DNA of 64,000 bases from an uncultured Corynebacterium sp. (GCA_943913645.1 CALTYZ010000001.1:100617-164616); one strand, 5' to 3'; counted from the stretch's first letter, positions 1-9,001 are shown. Notes: generated by a model from the letters alone, not told the origin. Numbers and translations: made by a program.

Positions 1-164
1 GAGCAGGCAGCCTCCCAGTTCATTGGACTGATTTTCACGACCATCCGGCGCTGGCAGAGTGGGCAGATCCGAGGCGCGTCGTACGGGCGTGCTGGATCTG
101 CGGGCAGCGCCACCTCGCCGGAGAGCACCGCGTCGGCGAGTTCGGTATTATCAGGGACTTTCAC
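1..164 (-). CDS. bsaP: Biotin synthase auxiliary protein BsaP (3' end cut by window edge)
   Basis: This is a small reading frame directly downstream of bioB, starting at a GTG 11 bases after the bioB stop and running off the window after about 55 codons. Its translation has Cys at residues 34 and 37 in the context PRICPLCQRRMVV and a further Cys at 54 followed by Ser. This Cys-x2-Cys...Cys layout and the RRMVV stretch match the small actinobacterial protein found beside bioB, reported as an iron-sulfur auxiliary protein needed for biotin synthase activity. Position and motif agree, so the identification is fairly strong although the C terminus is missing. It is presumably co-transcribed with bioB. 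Confidence 0.8.
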   Translation of the reverse strand, partial: MKVPDNTELADAVLSGEVALPADPARPYDAPRICPLCQRRMVVKISPMNWEAAC

Positions 165-175
165 GGCTGCGACCG

Positions 176-1228
176 CTACAGGGACTTGATTGTGTCGTAC
201 AGCGGCCCGTGGCCAGAGTTCGCCTTTGCGCCGACTGGGGTGATCGACAAGTTCAGCGAACTATCCATCACGCGATCGGCTGCGTCCCGGTCGCGCTCCA
301 TGGGGCGGCCGAACGTCGTCAAATAATTGCCGCCGATGATGGCATTGGCACCACCGAGCAAGCCCGCCTCTGTCCCGTCATCTCCAAGCGCAAGCTCTGT
401 ACCGCCAGCAAACCGTAGTTGGGTGCGCGGCATGGCGAGGCGGAACGCGGCAACGGTGCGCAGGGCTTCGCCCTGTGGGACGAGTGGCCGATCAGCGAAC
501 GGGGTTCCCGGGCGCGGGTCGAGGAAGTTCATCGGCACTTCTTCAGGTTCCACTGCCGCTAACTGGACGGCGAACTCGGCGCGTTGCTCAATGGTTTCCC
601 CGAGCCCGATAATGCCGCCGCAGCAGGTCTCCATCCCCTCAGCGCGCACATATTCGAGGGTGTCTTTGCGCTCCTGCCAGGTGTGGGTGGTAACCACGTT
701 CGGGAAAAACGACGCCGCTGTTTCAAAGTTGTGGTTGTAGCGGTTGACCCCCATTTGTTTAAGCTGGCGAGCCTGCTCACGGGTGAGGATGCCCAACGAT
801 GCGGAGATAGAAATGTCTACCTCATCTGTGATCGCAGTAATTGCTTCGGCAACCTGGTCCAGCAAGTTCTGGGTTGGCCCTTTCACAGCAGCAACAATGC
901 AGAACTCGCTGGCTCCCATTTTTTCGGATTGTTTCGCCGCTTCTACGAGCTCGGCAATATCGAGTGTCACCGCGCGAACCGGCGATTCAAACAGGCCCGA
1001 CTGGGAGCAGAAGTGGCAATCCTCAGGGCAGCCGCCAGTCTTCAACGAGATGATGCCTTCCAAACTGACGTCCACGCCGCAGTGGGCGATCCGCGTCTGA
1101 TGCGCAAGGTCGAGCAGTTCCGGCAAATGCTCATCGTCGATGCGAAGCACCTCGAGGACCTCGTGTTCACTGAGGCCTTCGGCATTGTCAAGCGCTTTTT
1201 TTCGGGCGGTTTCGAGGATCGTTGACAT
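176..1228 (-). CDS. bioB: Biotin synthase
   Basis: This is a radical SAM enzyme that inserts sulfur into dethiobiotin, the last step of biotin synthesis, in the cytoplasm. The radical SAM cluster motif Cys67-x3-Cys71-x2-Cys74 ([13 protein letters not shown]) is present, and later BioB signatures such as the YNHNFET-type segment (here RYNHNFETA) and GGIIGLGE follow. The protein is 350 residues, normal for the family. I start it at the ATG at 1228 (MSTILET), because a GGAG lies at a workable distance upstream; the open frame extends further but has no support. A BioQ-like palindrome covers the ribosome binding site. BsaP follows downstream. Confidence 0.97.
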   Translation of the reverse strand: MSTILETARKKALDNAEGLSEHEVLEVLRIDDEHLPELLDLAHQTRIAHCGVDVSLEGIISLKTGGCPEDCHFCSQSGLFESPVRAVTLDIAELVEAAKQSEKMGASEFCIVAAVKGPTQNLLDQVAEAITAITDEVDISISASLGILTREQARQLKQMGVNRYNHNFETAASFFPNVVTTHTWQERKDTLEYVRAEGMETCCGGIIGLGETIEQRAEFAVQLAAVEPEEVPMNFLDPRPGTPFADRPLVPQGEALRTVAAFRLAMPRTQLRFAGGTELALGDDGTEAGLLGGANAIIGGNYLTTFGRPMERDRDAADRVMDSSLNLSITPVGAKANSGHGPLYDTIKSL

Positions 1229-1232
1229 GACT

Positions 1233-1245
1233 TGAACTCCGTTCA
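1233..1245 (-). promoter_or_regulatory. BioQ-type operator upstream of bioB
   Basis: The 13-bp perfect palindrome TGAAC-TCC-GTTCA lies 4 bases upstream of the bioB start codon. The TetR-family repressor BioQ of Corynebacterium binds a TGAAC-N3-GTTAC type motif upstream of biotin genes, so this matches in sequence and context. On the bioB strand the centre of the palindrome contains the GGAG ribosome binding site, so a bound repressor would sit right at the start of the message. Confidence 0.75.
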
Positions 1246-1602
1246 GTTGGCGGTGGGAAAATTCTACCGCCGAATTAAACACTGTTCAATTACATATCAA
1301 TTTCACATTAATTATTAATAATTTCTCCATATATCGAACTTTCTTCTGTGAGTTTCCTGTCATGGTGTGACGGATTGCCTACGAACCCCTTGTACAACGT
1401 TTCGATAACGGTTTGTCTAACCTAGGGTAACAATTCGTGCTGATTGGGGGTCACGACCGACCCCAGTTGGCCCAACCTCGCCTCGGCACGCGGCGTGCAC
1501 ACGTTCGGTCGCGGGATGTCGAGGCCGGTGGTTATCGCAATGGAGAACCCTTCACCCCGTCACTCAAAACATTTGAGGACACGAAGTTTGAGAAAGAGAC
1601 CC
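1246..1602. promoter_or_regulatory. Divergent intergenic region bioB / CAP-domain gene
   Basis: These 357 bases contain no convincing gene. The bioB-proximal part (about 1260-1340) is strikingly AT-rich and should hold the bioB promoter. The other part contains a partly symmetric TAACCTAGGGTAA segment near 1418-1430 that may be a -10 region or regulator site for the rightward gene. I cannot assign a regulator to it. Confidence 0.4.
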
Positions 1603-2304
1603 ATGCAAGCGAATGCACTCAAAAAGGTCCTTACCGGGCTGCTGGGCCTGCTGCCTCTCCTGGCGGCGCTACTAGCAAGCCTTGGCGGCGACAAAACCCC
1701 GGAGGTACCGGCCCCGCCAAGCACCAGTGAACAACAGCCAGCCCCATCCGAGCCGGAAAAACCTGAACCAAGTGAACCAAGTGCACCGTCCGAGCCGAGT
1801 GAACCACCGGCTCCTGCACCTGAACCAGCCCCTGAGCCGCCCGCTCCGGAGCCAGGAACTCCAACTCCTGCACCACCAGCTCCGGAACCGCCGGCACCTG
1901 AAAAGCCCGCCCCAACACCTGATGATGGAGAAGCATCAGAGATCCAGCGGCTGCTGATCGACGCAACGAACAAGTTCCGCGAGCAAAACGGTCTTTCCCC
2001 TCTGAAGTCCATGCCGGAGCTGAATAAGGTGGCTCAAGGTTGGTCCGAGACAATGGCTCGCGAAGACAACCTCTACCACAACCCTTCGTATAGCGAGCAG
2101 TATCCAAAAGGCTGGAAGCACGCATCGGAGAATGTGTTGCAAAACATGACCTCGGCGGACGCGGCAGCCATGGTTGACCAGTGGGCAAAATCCCCTGGGC
2201 ACCGCGCGAACATGCTCAGCCCGGAGGCCACCCACATTGGTGTCGGCGTCGCCGACACCGGCAACGGCAAGCGCTACGCTACGCAGAACTTCGCCGGGTA
2301 CTAA
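1603..2304 (+). CDS. Secreted CAP-domain (SCP/PR1-like) protein with proline-rich stalk
   Basis: The 233-residue protein has a signal peptide (MQANALKK then a hydrophobic run to about residue 28), a long Pro/Glu/Ala/Ser linker (about 32-110), and a C-terminal CAP domain. Within the domain the family landmarks are visible: the ...NAL/NKFREQNGL-type opening helix, an HNP segment, the SENV motif and WAKSPGHRANMLSP near the end. Such proteins are exported and often associated with the envelope; the biochemical role of bacterial CAP domains is largely unknown. I chose the ATG at 1603 because only from there does a proper signal peptide result, with an AGAAAGAGA upstream. It faces xthA and shares a hairpin with it. 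Confidence 0.85.
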   Translation: MQANALKKVLTGLLGLLPLLAALLASLGGDKTPEVPAPPSTSEQQPAPSEPEKPEPSEPSAPSEPSEPPAPAPEPAPEPPAPEPGTPTPAPPAPEPPAPEKPAPTPDDGEASEIQRLLIDATNKFREQNGLSPLKSMPELNKVAQGWSETMAREDNLYHNPSYSEQYPKGWKHASENVLQNMTSADAAAMVDQWAKSPGHRANMLSPEATHIGVGVADTGNGKRYATQNFAGY

Positions 2305-2312
2305 CTCCCCGG

Positions 2313-2333
2313 CAAGGCTTTGGCTAAGCCTTG
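2313..2333. terminator. Hairpin between convergent CAP-domain gene and xthA
   Basis: This is a perfect 8-bp inverted repeat, CAAGGCTT / AAGCCTTG with a 5-base loop, between the two convergent stop codons. It is followed only by a weak T tract, so it is a probable but not strong bidirectional terminator. Confidence 0.55.
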
Positions 2334-2337
2334 GCCT

Positions 2338-3243
2338 TTAGCGATAGCCCACCAGCAGCGGCGAATGGTCTGACCAGCGTTGCTCGACGGTGGGCGCTTT
2401 TTCTACCCAGGAGCGCTCAGCGCGCTCAAGCATGTTCGCGGTCGCGGCCTGCACATCGATCCGCCATCCAGCGTCATTGTTGAAGGCCTGTCCGCGAAAC
2501 GTCCACCAAGTGTAGGCGGCGTCATGCGGTGCGAGCCTGCGTGCGACATCGAACCACTTCGGGGCGTCGACTGCTTGTCGACGCCCCTTTGCAACGTAGT
2601 CCACCGCCCCCGCGTACGCCTCGACTGCCTTTGCATCCACATCTTGGACCTCATCGTCGGGAAAGCAGCCGAACACGGCGTCCATAAACGCGCGCTCGTG
2701 CGGGAGAAAACCGGATTTTTTCTGATTTGCTTTCCAGTTTTTCAAATCTTCACGGCGGTGACAGATATTCCAATCACCGCCGATCACCATCTCCGGATAC
2801 GCATCCGCCCACCGACTGAGCAACGGCTCAAACTCATCGAGGAAACGATACTTCTCGTCCTGTTTTGCGGTGTCCGCCGATCCAGATGGAAGGTAGAGGG
2901 AGGCGACGCGAACTCCGTTAGCAAGCGATCCGGCGATGAAGCGTCCGGCATCTTCGAACTGGGGTATGCCCACCTCAACATCGTCAAGCGGGGTGCGGGA
3001 GAGAATGCCGACACCTGCGCGGCCCTTCGCTGCGGCCGGTGCGACCATAAGGTGCCAGCCTGCCTCAATCGCTGGGGCGAGCGCTGCCGCAGCTTGATCT
3101 TCAGTCGCGCGCACCTCTTGCATCAGCACGACATCTGCGGTGGTATCACGCAACCAGGCGAGCATGCCAGGGTTGGATTCATTGCGGATCTTCGTGGCAG
3201 CACGGATGCCGTTGACATTGACGGTGGCAATGGTGAGCGTCAT
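2338..3243 (-). CDS. xthA: Exodeoxyribonuclease III (endonuclease/exonuclease/phosphatase family)
   Basis: This is a DNA repair nuclease of the exonuclease III / AP endonuclease family, 301 residues. The opening TIATVNVNGIRAA, the catalytic Glu in VLMQEVRA, the GGDWNICH segment (Asp and Asn of the active site) and the terminal WSDHSPLL (Asp-His) are all present in the right order. The start is the ATG at 3243, immediately before the conserved strand; the frame upstream has no family similarity. It is divergent from icd. Confidence 0.93.
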   Translation of the reverse strand: MTLTIATVNVNGIRAATKIRNESNPGMLAWLRDTTADVVLMQEVRATEDQAAAALAPAIEAGWHLMVAPAAAKGRAGVGILSRTPLDDVEVGIPQFEDAGRFIAGSLANGVRVASLYLPSGSADTAKQDEKYRFLDEFEPLLSRWADAYPEMVIGGDWNICHRREDLKNWKANQKKSGFLPHERAFMDAVFGCFPDDEVQDVDAKAVEAYAGAVDYVAKGRRQAVDAPKWFDVARRLAPHDAAYTWWTFRGQAFNNDAGWRIDVQAATANMLERAERSWVEKAPTVEQRWSDHSPLLVGYR

Positions 3244-3361
3244 GGACCCTGACCCTACCGCCCAGGCTCCCGCAGGCGGGGGTCGCCTTACAGGACGAGC
3301 GGTATGTATTGGCGGTACGCTGGTGCGTTGAAGTCTGTTACCGAAACGTATGAGGAGCTCT

Positions 3362-5548
3362 ATGTCAACGATCATCTGGACCCGCACGGACGAAGCACCG
3401 CTGCTGGCAACGTACTCCCTCAAGCCAATCGTGGAGGCGTTCGCCTCACAGGCCGGCATCAAGGTAGACACCGCTGACATCTCTCTGGCTGGGCGTATCC
3501 TTGCTCAATTCCCGGATCGCCTCAGTGGCGAGCAGAAGATGGACGATGCGCTGGCCCAGCTGGGCGAGCTGGCAAAGACCCCCGAGGCCAACATCATTAA
3601 ACTGCCGAACATTTCCGCCTCGCTCGTGCAGCTCAAAAATGCCATCGCTGAGCTGCAGGCAGCTGGCTTCGACATCCCGGACTATGAGGATGCGCAAGAG
3701 AAGTACGACTCGGTGAAGGGCTCCGCCGTCAACCCGGTGCTGCGCGAGGGTAACTCAGATCGGCGTGCCCCGGAGGCGGTGAAAAATTACACCCGCAACC
3801 ACCCGCACTCGATGGGCACATGGTCGAGCGACTCCAAGACCAACGTGGCCACCATGGATGCGAATGATTTCCGTCATAACGAGAAGTCTGTGATCATGCC
3901 CGCGGCCGATACGCTGACCATCAAACTGGTCACAGCCGACGGCAACGAGCAAGTCTTGAAAGATGACCTGAAGGTGGAGCAGGGCGAGGTCATCGACGGC
4001 ACCTTCATGTCGGCAAAAGCACTCGATGCCTTCCTGCTCAACGCAGTGCAGCGCGCGAAGGACGAAGGGGTGCTGTTTTCTGCACACCTGAAGGCCACCA
4101 TGATGAAAGTCTCCGACCCGATTATCTTCGGCCATGTTGTACGCGCCTACTTCAAGGATGTCTACGACAAGTATGGCGAAGCGTTGCTGGCGGCAGGACT
4201 GGATGGCGAAAATGGTCTCGGCGCGATCTTCGACGGCCTTGACCAGCTCGATAACGGTGATGACATCCGCGCTGCATTCGAGCAAGCGTTGGCTGACGGC
4301 CCGGACCTAGCGATGGTGAACTCCCACAAGGGCATCACCAACCTGCACGTGCCGTCGGATGTGATCATCGATGCTTCCATGCCCGCGATGATCCGCACCT
4401 CTGGCCACATGTGGAACGCCGAAGATCAGGAACAGGACACCCTAGCTACCATCCCGGATTCGTCCTATGCGGGTGTGTACCAGGTAGTCATCGATGACTG
4501 TCGCGAACACGGGGCCTACGACCCAACCACGATGGGTACTGTGCCGAATGTGGGGCTGATGGCGAAGAAGGCTGAGGAGTACGGCTCCCATGACAAGACC
4601 TTCAAGATTCCTACTGACGGCACCGTCCAGGTGGTCAACTCAAGCGGCGAAGTGATCATCGAGCACCAGGTGGAGGCAGGCGATATCTGGCGTGCATGCC
4701 AGACCAAAGACGCTCCGATCCAGGACTGGGTGAAACTTGCGGTAGACCGCGCACGCTTGTCCGGCATGAAGGCGATCTTCTGGCTCGACCCGGAGCGTGG
4801 ACACGACCGCAACATGATTGAGCTGGTCAAGAAGTACTTGGGTGATCATGACACCTCCGGGTTGGACATCGAGATCATGTCGCCGGTCGAAGCAACCAAG
4901 GCGTCCGTTGAGCGTATCCGTCGCGGGGAGGACACGATCTCTGTGACCGGTAACGTCCTGCGTGACTACAACACGGACCTCTTCCCCATCTTGGAACTCG
5001 GCACCTCGGCGAAGATGCTCTCAGTCGTGCCACTTATGGCCGGCGGTGGCCTGTTCGAGACCGGTGCTGGTGGATCTGCTCCGAAGCATGTCCAGCAGGT
5101 GCAGGAGGAAAACCATTTGCGCTGGGATTCGCTCGGTGAGTACCTCGCACTGGCGGAGTCGTTCCGCCACGAGAAGAACGCCCGCGGCAACGCACGTGCA
5201 GGCGTGTTGGGCGACACCCTAGACCGCGCGACGGAGACACTGCTCAATGAGGGCAAATCCCCATCGCGCAAGGTCGGTGAGATCGACGATCGCGGCTCGC
5301 ACTTTTGGCTTTCGCTCTACTGGGCCGAGGAGCTTGCGAAGCAGACTGAGGACGCAGCCCTTGCTGAAGCATTTGGCCCCGTCGCCGAGAAGCTTCGTGC
5401 AAATGCTGAGCAGATCGACAAAGAACTGCTCGACGCACAAGGCGTGACAGTCGACCTTGGCGGCTATTACTGGCCGGATGAGGAAAAGACCACCCAGGTC
5501 ATGCGCCCATCTGCCACGTTCAATGCAATCATTGACGCTATGAAGTAA
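3362..5548 (+). CDS. icd: Isocitrate dehydrogenase, NADP-dependent, monomeric type
   Basis: This TCA-cycle enzyme decarboxylates isocitrate to 2-oxoglutarate with NADP. At 728 residues it is the large monomeric form typical of corynebacteria, not the 40-kDa dimer. Characteristic segments include [30 protein letters not shown]-like [11 protein letters not shown], and [19 protein letters not shown] use the ATG at 3362 (MSTIIWT) because GAGGAG lies just upstream, rather than the ATG at 3350. A long hairpin with a T run follows, so it is probably monocistronic. Confidence 0.97.
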   Translation: MSTIIWTRTDEAPLLATYSLKPIVEAFASQAGIKVDTADISLAGRILAQFPDRLSGEQKMDDALAQLGELAKTPEANIIKLPNISASLVQLKNAIAELQAAGFDIPDYEDAQEKYDSVKGSAVNPVLREGNSDRRAPEAVKNYTRNHPHSMGTWSSDSKTNVATMDANDFRHNEKSVIMPAADTLTIKLVTADGNEQVLKDDLKVEQGEVIDGTFMSAKALDAFLLNAVQRAKDEGVLFSAHLKATMMKVSDPIIFGHVVRAYFKDVYDKYGEALLAAGLDGENGLGAIFDGLDQLDNGDDIRAAFEQALADGPDLAMVNSHKGITNLHVPSDVIIDASMPAMIRTSGHMWNAEDQEQDTLATIPDSSYAGVYQVVIDDCREHGAYDPTTMGTVPNVGLMAKKAEEYGSHDKTFKIPTDGTVQVVNSSGEVIIEHQVEAGDIWRACQTKDAPIQDWVKLAVDRARLSGMKAIFWLDPERGHDRNMIELVKKYLGDHDTSGLDIEIMSPVEATKASVERIRRGEDTISVTGNVLRDYNTDLFPILELGTSAKMLSVVPLMAGGGLFETGAGGSAPKHVQQVQEENHLRWDSLGEYLALAESFRHEKNARGNARAGVLGDTLDRATETLLNEGKSPSRKVGEIDDRGSHFWLSLYWAEELAKQTEDAALAEAFGPVAEKLRANAEQIDKELLDAQGVTVDLGGYYWPDEEKTTQVMRPSATFNAIIDAMK

Positions 5549-5581
5549 CACCACCGCACAAACTACAGCTCGCACGTTTTC

Positions 5582-5624
5582 AAAGGGCTGGCCCAGAAAT
5601 GACTCTGGGCCAGCCCTTTTTTTT
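5582..5624 (+). terminator. Rho-independent terminator of icd
   Basis: A perfect 16-bp inverted repeat (arms 5582-5597 and 5604-5619, rich in GGGCTGGCCC) with a 6-base loop is followed directly by T's to 5624. This is a textbook intrinsic terminator 33 bases after the icd stop. Confidence 0.95.
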
Positions 5625-5674
5625 GCTCCGTGCTGGGCAAAAAAAGTATGGGCGTGAATAAAAAGATTCCCTAA

Positions 5675-5712
5675 CATACCGCTTGGTCTACTGTTGCAGA
5701 CCAAGCGGTTCA
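5675..5712 (+). promoter_or_regulatory. Double McbR-like operator in a 12-bp inverted repeat
   Basis: Two perfect 12-bp arms, ACCGCTTGGTCT and AGACCAAGCGGT, are separated by 8 bases just upstream of the oxygenase gene. Each arm contributes to an imperfect TAGAC-N6-GTCTA McbR box: CATAC-CGCTTG-GTCTA at 5675-5690 and CAGAC-CAAGCG-GTTCA at 5697-5712. The same hexamer core CGCTTG recurs in the metX box. I infer repression by the sulfur regulator McbR; the paired arrangement could allow two dimers to bind together. Confidence 0.65.
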
Positions 5713-5731
5713 TTTCATGAAAGGACATCAC

Positions 5732-6772
5732 ATGCCATCGCCCACCACACCACCTACACTGCCCGTCATCTCCTATGCCAAACTCGCCGGTGGCGATACC
5801 GAAGAACTCGACCGGCTGCGAGAAGTCAGCCACACCATTGGGTTCTTCTACCTGGCAGACCATGGCGTCGATACGCAACTGCGCGACACGCTGATCACAA
5901 GCGCGAAGCAATTCTTCGCCCTGCCACAGGAACAAAAAGAAGAAATCTCCAACCTGAATAACCGCCACTATCGCGGCTACAGCTCACTTGGTGACGAGCG
6001 CACACAGGACAAAGTGGACTGGCGCGAACAGCTCGACTACTCCCTCGACCGCCCGGCACCACCAGCAGCCGAGCTCATTGAACGCCCCTGGCGTGTGCTC
6101 GAGGGGCCGAACCCGTGGCCTACCCAGATCCCTGCGCTCAAAGGCGCAGTAAACGAATACATCACTCGCCTCACGCACATCGGCCGAACACTTATCTACG
6201 GCTGGGCCCAGGCCCTCGGCCAACACAACCCGACGTTCAACACACAGTTTGAGGCCGCGTTCGAAGCCCCTTCTCCCCTGCTCAAGCTTGTTCATTACCC
6301 GGCGGTCGAAGGTAGCGAATCAGACCAGGGGGTGGGAGCACACAAAGATACCGGTGTGGTCACACTGCTCTATATTGAGCCTGGCTCATCCGGGCTTCAA
6401 GTCGAAACAGAGCATGGCTGGATCGATGTTGAACCAGTGCCAGAGACCTACGTTGTCAACATTGGCGAGCAACTTGAACGCGCCACGCAGGGCTACTTGG
6501 TGGCCACACGTCATCGGGTACAGCCCACGCAAGCTGGCAGCGAGCGCTACTCCTTCCCCTTCTTCCTCATCCCCAATCTCGACGCCGTGCTGCCAACCTT
6601 TGAGCTGTCCTCCGAATACGCGGCTGCGGCTCGAGGGGTTGGCCTCGACTGCCACGGGGAGCATATTTATGAGGTCACCGGCAGAAACTCGCTGAAGTCA
6701 CGTCTGCGCGCGCACCCCGAGACCACAGCGAAGTTCAACCAGGCTATTGCCGATAGCCTCGCGGCGGTATAA
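5732..6772 (+). CDS. 2-oxoglutarate/Fe(II)-dependent oxygenase, isopenicillin N synthase-like
   Basis: A cytoplasmic non-haem iron oxygenase of 346 residues. The N-terminal domain (about 8-120, LPVISYAKL...GFFYLADHGV) and the double-stranded beta-helix domain are typical of the isopenicillin N synthase group. The iron triad is visible as His204-x-Asp206 (GAHKDTG) and His261 (ATRHRV), with the co-substrate Arg272-x-Ser274 (RYSFPFF). The start at 5732 is preceded by AAAGGA; the ATG at 5717 is less well placed. The gene sits under a double McbR-like box and 3 bases before a MetQ-like lipoprotein gene, so I infer a role in oxidising an organosulfur compound. Its substrate cannot be read from the sequence. 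Confidence 0.85.
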   Translation: MPSPTTPPTLPVISYAKLAGGDTEELDRLREVSHTIGFFYLADHGVDTQLRDTLITSAKQFFALPQEQKEEISNLNNRHYRGYSSLGDERTQDKVDWREQLDYSLDRPAPPAAELIERPWRVLEGPNPWPTQIPALKGAVNEYITRLTHIGRTLIYGWAQALGQHNPTFNTQFEAAFEAPSPLLKLVHYPAVEGSESDQGVGAHKDTGVVTLLYIEPGSSGLQVETEHGWIDVEPVPETYVVNIGEQLERATQGYLVATRHRVQPTQAGSERYSFPFFLIPNLDAVLPTFELSSEYAAAARGVGLDCHGEHIYEVTGRNSLKSRLRAHPETTAKFNQAIADSLAAV

Positions 6773-6775
6773 GAC

Positions 6776-7618
6776 ATGCGCACGTTTCGACGCCCCCTTA
6801 TTACCGTTGCAGCCCTCACCACCCTGAGCTTTCCGGCAGTCATCTCCGCATGCAGCAACCCTGCGGCGAACAACACTGCGAACGCCCCGTTGACAGTGAT
6901 CGCCTCCGCGTCACCGCACGCCGAAATCCTTGAGTGGATTGATGAGCAGGATGATTCGTTCACCTTAGACGTTGCAATCGCAACTGACGGGGCGGGCTCA
7001 AACGTGGCCGTGGAAAACGGGAGTGCTGATGCGAATTTCTTCCAACACCTGCCTTATCTCCGGGATTGGGAAGCGCAAACCGGCAAGACACTCGCAAATG
7101 TCGCCAGCGTTCACATCGAACCGATGGCGCTGTACTCAGAAAAGGTCACTGACATCGCACAGTTTCCGGACGGTGCGACCATTACCGTTCCGGCAAGCCC
7201 ATCAAACCTCGCCCGGGCTCTGCTCCTGCTGGAAGCCAACGGGCTCATTGAGCTCGACGCTGACCTGGACCCTGAGGCAGTTAGCTCCATTGATCTCACG
7301 CGAGTGTCAGCAAATCCCCACAAGTTGACGATCGTGCCCATCGAGGACATTTTGGTGATTCGCTCAGTTCATGATGCTGAGGTGCATGGCACCATCGCCA
7401 GCACAAATTACGCCCTAGAGGCCGGCTACGACCCAACCGACGACGCGCTGATTACTGAATCTGCTGAAAATAACCCGTACACCAACATCTTTGTCACCAG
7501 CACAGCGACCCAGGATGACCCCCGCGTCCAGGCTGTCATCACACAGCTCACGTCTCACGCAACCGCAGCGTGGATCCGCGAGACATACGGCAATGCGGTC
7601 ATTCCAATCACCCGCTGA
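6776..7618 (+). CDS. Orphan MetQ/NlpA-type lipoprotein
   Basis: A 280-residue substrate-binding lipoprotein of the methionine ABC family. It has a lipoprotein signal with the lipobox ISAC (Cys26) and a full NlpA-type domain (TVIASASPHAEIL, then DANFFQHLPYL, TVPASPSNLARALLLLE, NPYTNIFV). It starts 3 bases after the oxygenase stop, so the two are co-transcribed. It has no ATPase or permease beside it; it may borrow the MetN-MetI pair encoded 13 kb away. It is clearly more divergent than the two other MetQ copies in the window, which suggests a different ligand, perhaps the oxygenase substrate. Confidence 0.85.
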   Translation: MRTFRRPLITVAALTTLSFPAVISACSNPAANNTANAPLTVIASASPHAEILEWIDEQDDSFTLDVAIATDGAGSNVAVENGSADANFFQHLPYLRDWEAQTGKTLANVASVHIEPMALYSEKVTDIAQFPDGATITVPASPSNLARALLLLEANGLIELDADLDPEAVSSIDLTRVSANPHKLTIVPIEDILVIRSVHDAEVHGTIASTNYALEAGYDPTDDALITESAENNPYTNIFVTSTATQDDPRVQAVITQLTSHATAAWIRETYGNAVIPITR

Positions 7619-7634
7619 CACGCCTACCCCACTT

Positions 7635-7716
7635 CCGGGAAGATGTCTCACCGCTGCGCTTGAGAGAGCTGGGCCATACACAAGAGCATCGAGCGTAGTG
7701 ACGACATCTTTCCCGG
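7635..7716 (+). ncRNA. Long imperfect hairpin, candidate structured RNA upstream of metX
   Basis: CCGGGAAGATGTC (7635-7647) pairs with GACATCTTTCCCGG (7703-7716), with one bulged T, and inner segments (TCAC with GTGA, then CGCT with AGCG) extend the stem. The structure follows the MetQ-like gene and precedes the metX promoter. No T run follows. It could act as a terminator/3' stabiliser of the upstream operon or be a regulatory RNA. It does not match the SAM or TPP riboswitch consensus that I know. Confidence 0.4.
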
Positions 7717-7773
7717 CCTCAATCTCGGCTTCGCTACAGTTGGAGCCGCCCAGCCTGCAGCGTGAATTTAATA

Positions 7774-7789
7774 TAGACCGCTTGGTTCA
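7774..7789 (+). promoter_or_regulatory. McbR-like operator of metX
   Basis: TAGAC-CGCTTG-GTTCA resembles the McbR consensus TAGAC-N6-GTCTA. It lies about 20 bases upstream of a TACAGT -10 hexamer (7809-7814), that is over the -35 region of the inferred leaderless metX promoter, which fits repression. metX is a known McbR target in Corynebacterium glutamicum. Confidence 0.75.
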
Positions 7790-7821
7790 TTATTTGGGCA
7801 TGACGGTCTACAGTTAGGCGC

Positions 7822-8937
7822 ATGCCACACAGCCCACGAGCGTTGCAGCTACCTCCGGACGGTGAGCTACATACGGTGAACATCGGTGATCTGACCACCG
7901 AAGCGGGGGCCAGTATCCGCGATGTCCATATCGCCTTCCAACGCTGGGGCGAGTTCTCAGGTGACCCACATGGGGCAAACAACCTTTTGCTGGTCGAGCA
8001 CGCCTTAACCGCCGACTCAAATGCCGCCGACTGGTGGAGCGAGGCAGTTGGCCCCGGCAAGGCGCTAGATACCAACACATGGTGCGTAGTGTGCGCCAAT
8101 GCGCTTGGATCTTGCTACGGCTCAACCGGTCCAGCCAGCCCACACCCTGACGGCGGGGTATGGGGGTCGCGCTTTCCCGCAATTTCAATCCGCGACCAGG
8201 TGCACGCCGAGGCGCGACTCCTTGATGCGCTTGGCATCGGACGAGTCCATGCTGTCCTCGGTGGCTCCATGGGCGGGGCCCGAACCCTGGAATGGACCTT
8301 GCTCTACCCAGATCGCGTCGCTTTTGCACTGGTGATCGCGGTATCAGCGCGTGCAAGTGCCTGGCAGATCGGCGTTCAAACCGCGCAGATTACTGCCATC
8401 ACCCGAGACCCGGCCTGGCAGGGCGGGGACTACCATGACACAGGATTGCGCCCCGAGGCTGGCCTTGCCGCGGCGCGTTGGTTGGCGCACCTTACCTACC
8501 GCGGCGAGCTGGAGATCGACGAGCGTTTTGGCACCACCGCACAGCCCGATGAAAACCCGCTTGGACCGTTTCGTGATGACCGGCAGCGCTTTGCCGTGCA
8601 AAGCTACCTGGAGCATCAGGGGCGCAAACTCACGCAGCGTTTTGACGCCGCAGCCTACGTCACCCTCACCGAAGCCCTGAACCGTCACGATGTCGGGCGT
8701 GGCCGCGGTGGGTTGAACAAAGCGCTGCACACCATCACGGTGCCCACCATGATTGTCGGCGTCGACACCGACATTCTCTACCCCTACCACCAGCAAGAAC
8801 ACCTCTCACGCAACCTGGGCAACCTCTTAGCTATGTCGAGGTTGTCTTCACCGGTGGGCCACGACGCATTTTTGGTCGATGCCCGCCAAATGGACCGCAT
8901 CTTGCGCCAATTCCTCATCCTGAGTACCCAATATTGA
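7822..8937 (+). CDS. metX: Homoserine O-acetyltransferase
   Basis: This enzyme acetylates homoserine with acetyl-CoA, the first committed step of methionine synthesis by direct sulfhydrylation. The 371-residue alpha/beta-hydrolase fold protein shows the family segments EHALTADSNAADWW, GSTGP, the nucleophile elbow GGSMGGARTLEW (catalytic Ser), DTDILYPYHQQEHLS (Asp) and SPVGHDAFL (His). The ATG at 7822 is only 7 bases after the -10 hexamer TACAGT, so the mRNA is probably leaderless. metY follows after a short hairpin. Here the order is metX before metY on the same strand. Confidence 0.96.
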   Translation: MPHSPRALQLPPDGELHTVNIGDLTTEAGASIRDVHIAFQRWGEFSGDPHGANNLLLVEHALTADSNAADWWSEAVGPGKALDTNTWCVVCANALGSCYGSTGPASPHPDGGVWGSRFPAISIRDQVHAEARLLDALGIGRVHAVLGGSMGGARTLEWTLLYPDRVAFALVIAVSARASAWQIGVQTAQITAITRDPAWQGGDYHDTGLRPEAGLAAARWLAHLTYRGELEIDERFGTTAQPDENPLGPFRDDRQRFAVQSYLEHQGRKLTQRFDAAAYVTLTEALNRHDVGRGRGGLNKALHTITVPTMIVGVDTDILYPYHQQEHLSRNLGNLLAMSRLSSPVGHDAFLVDARQMDRILRQFLILSTQY

Positions 8938-8940
8938 GTA

Positions 8941-8963
8941 CTCACCCGCACCCGTAGGGTGAG
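8941..8963 (+). other. Intergenic hairpin between metX and metY
   Basis: The 7-bp inverted repeat CTCACCC / GGGTGAG with a 9-base loop occupies the short metX-metY gap. There is no T tract, so it is more likely an mRNA processing or stability element, or a weak attenuator, than a full terminator. Confidence 0.35.
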
Positions 8964-9001
8964 GGTGCACATCCCACGTTTCCACCACAAGGTTGATCAC
9001 T

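Noticed and set aside
1340..1365. GlxR (CRP) box TGTGA-N6-TGTCA upstream of the CAP-domain gene
   Set aside because: The right half site deviates from TCACA and the position relative to a promoter is unclear.
1560..2188. Minus-strand reading frames over the proline-rich stalk
   Set aside because: They are antisense by-products of the repetitive Pro codons of the CAP-domain gene.
7635..7716. SAM-type riboswitch before metX
   Set aside because: The conserved SAM-I or SAM-IV core sequences are absent and the element lies upstream of the inferred metX transcription start.
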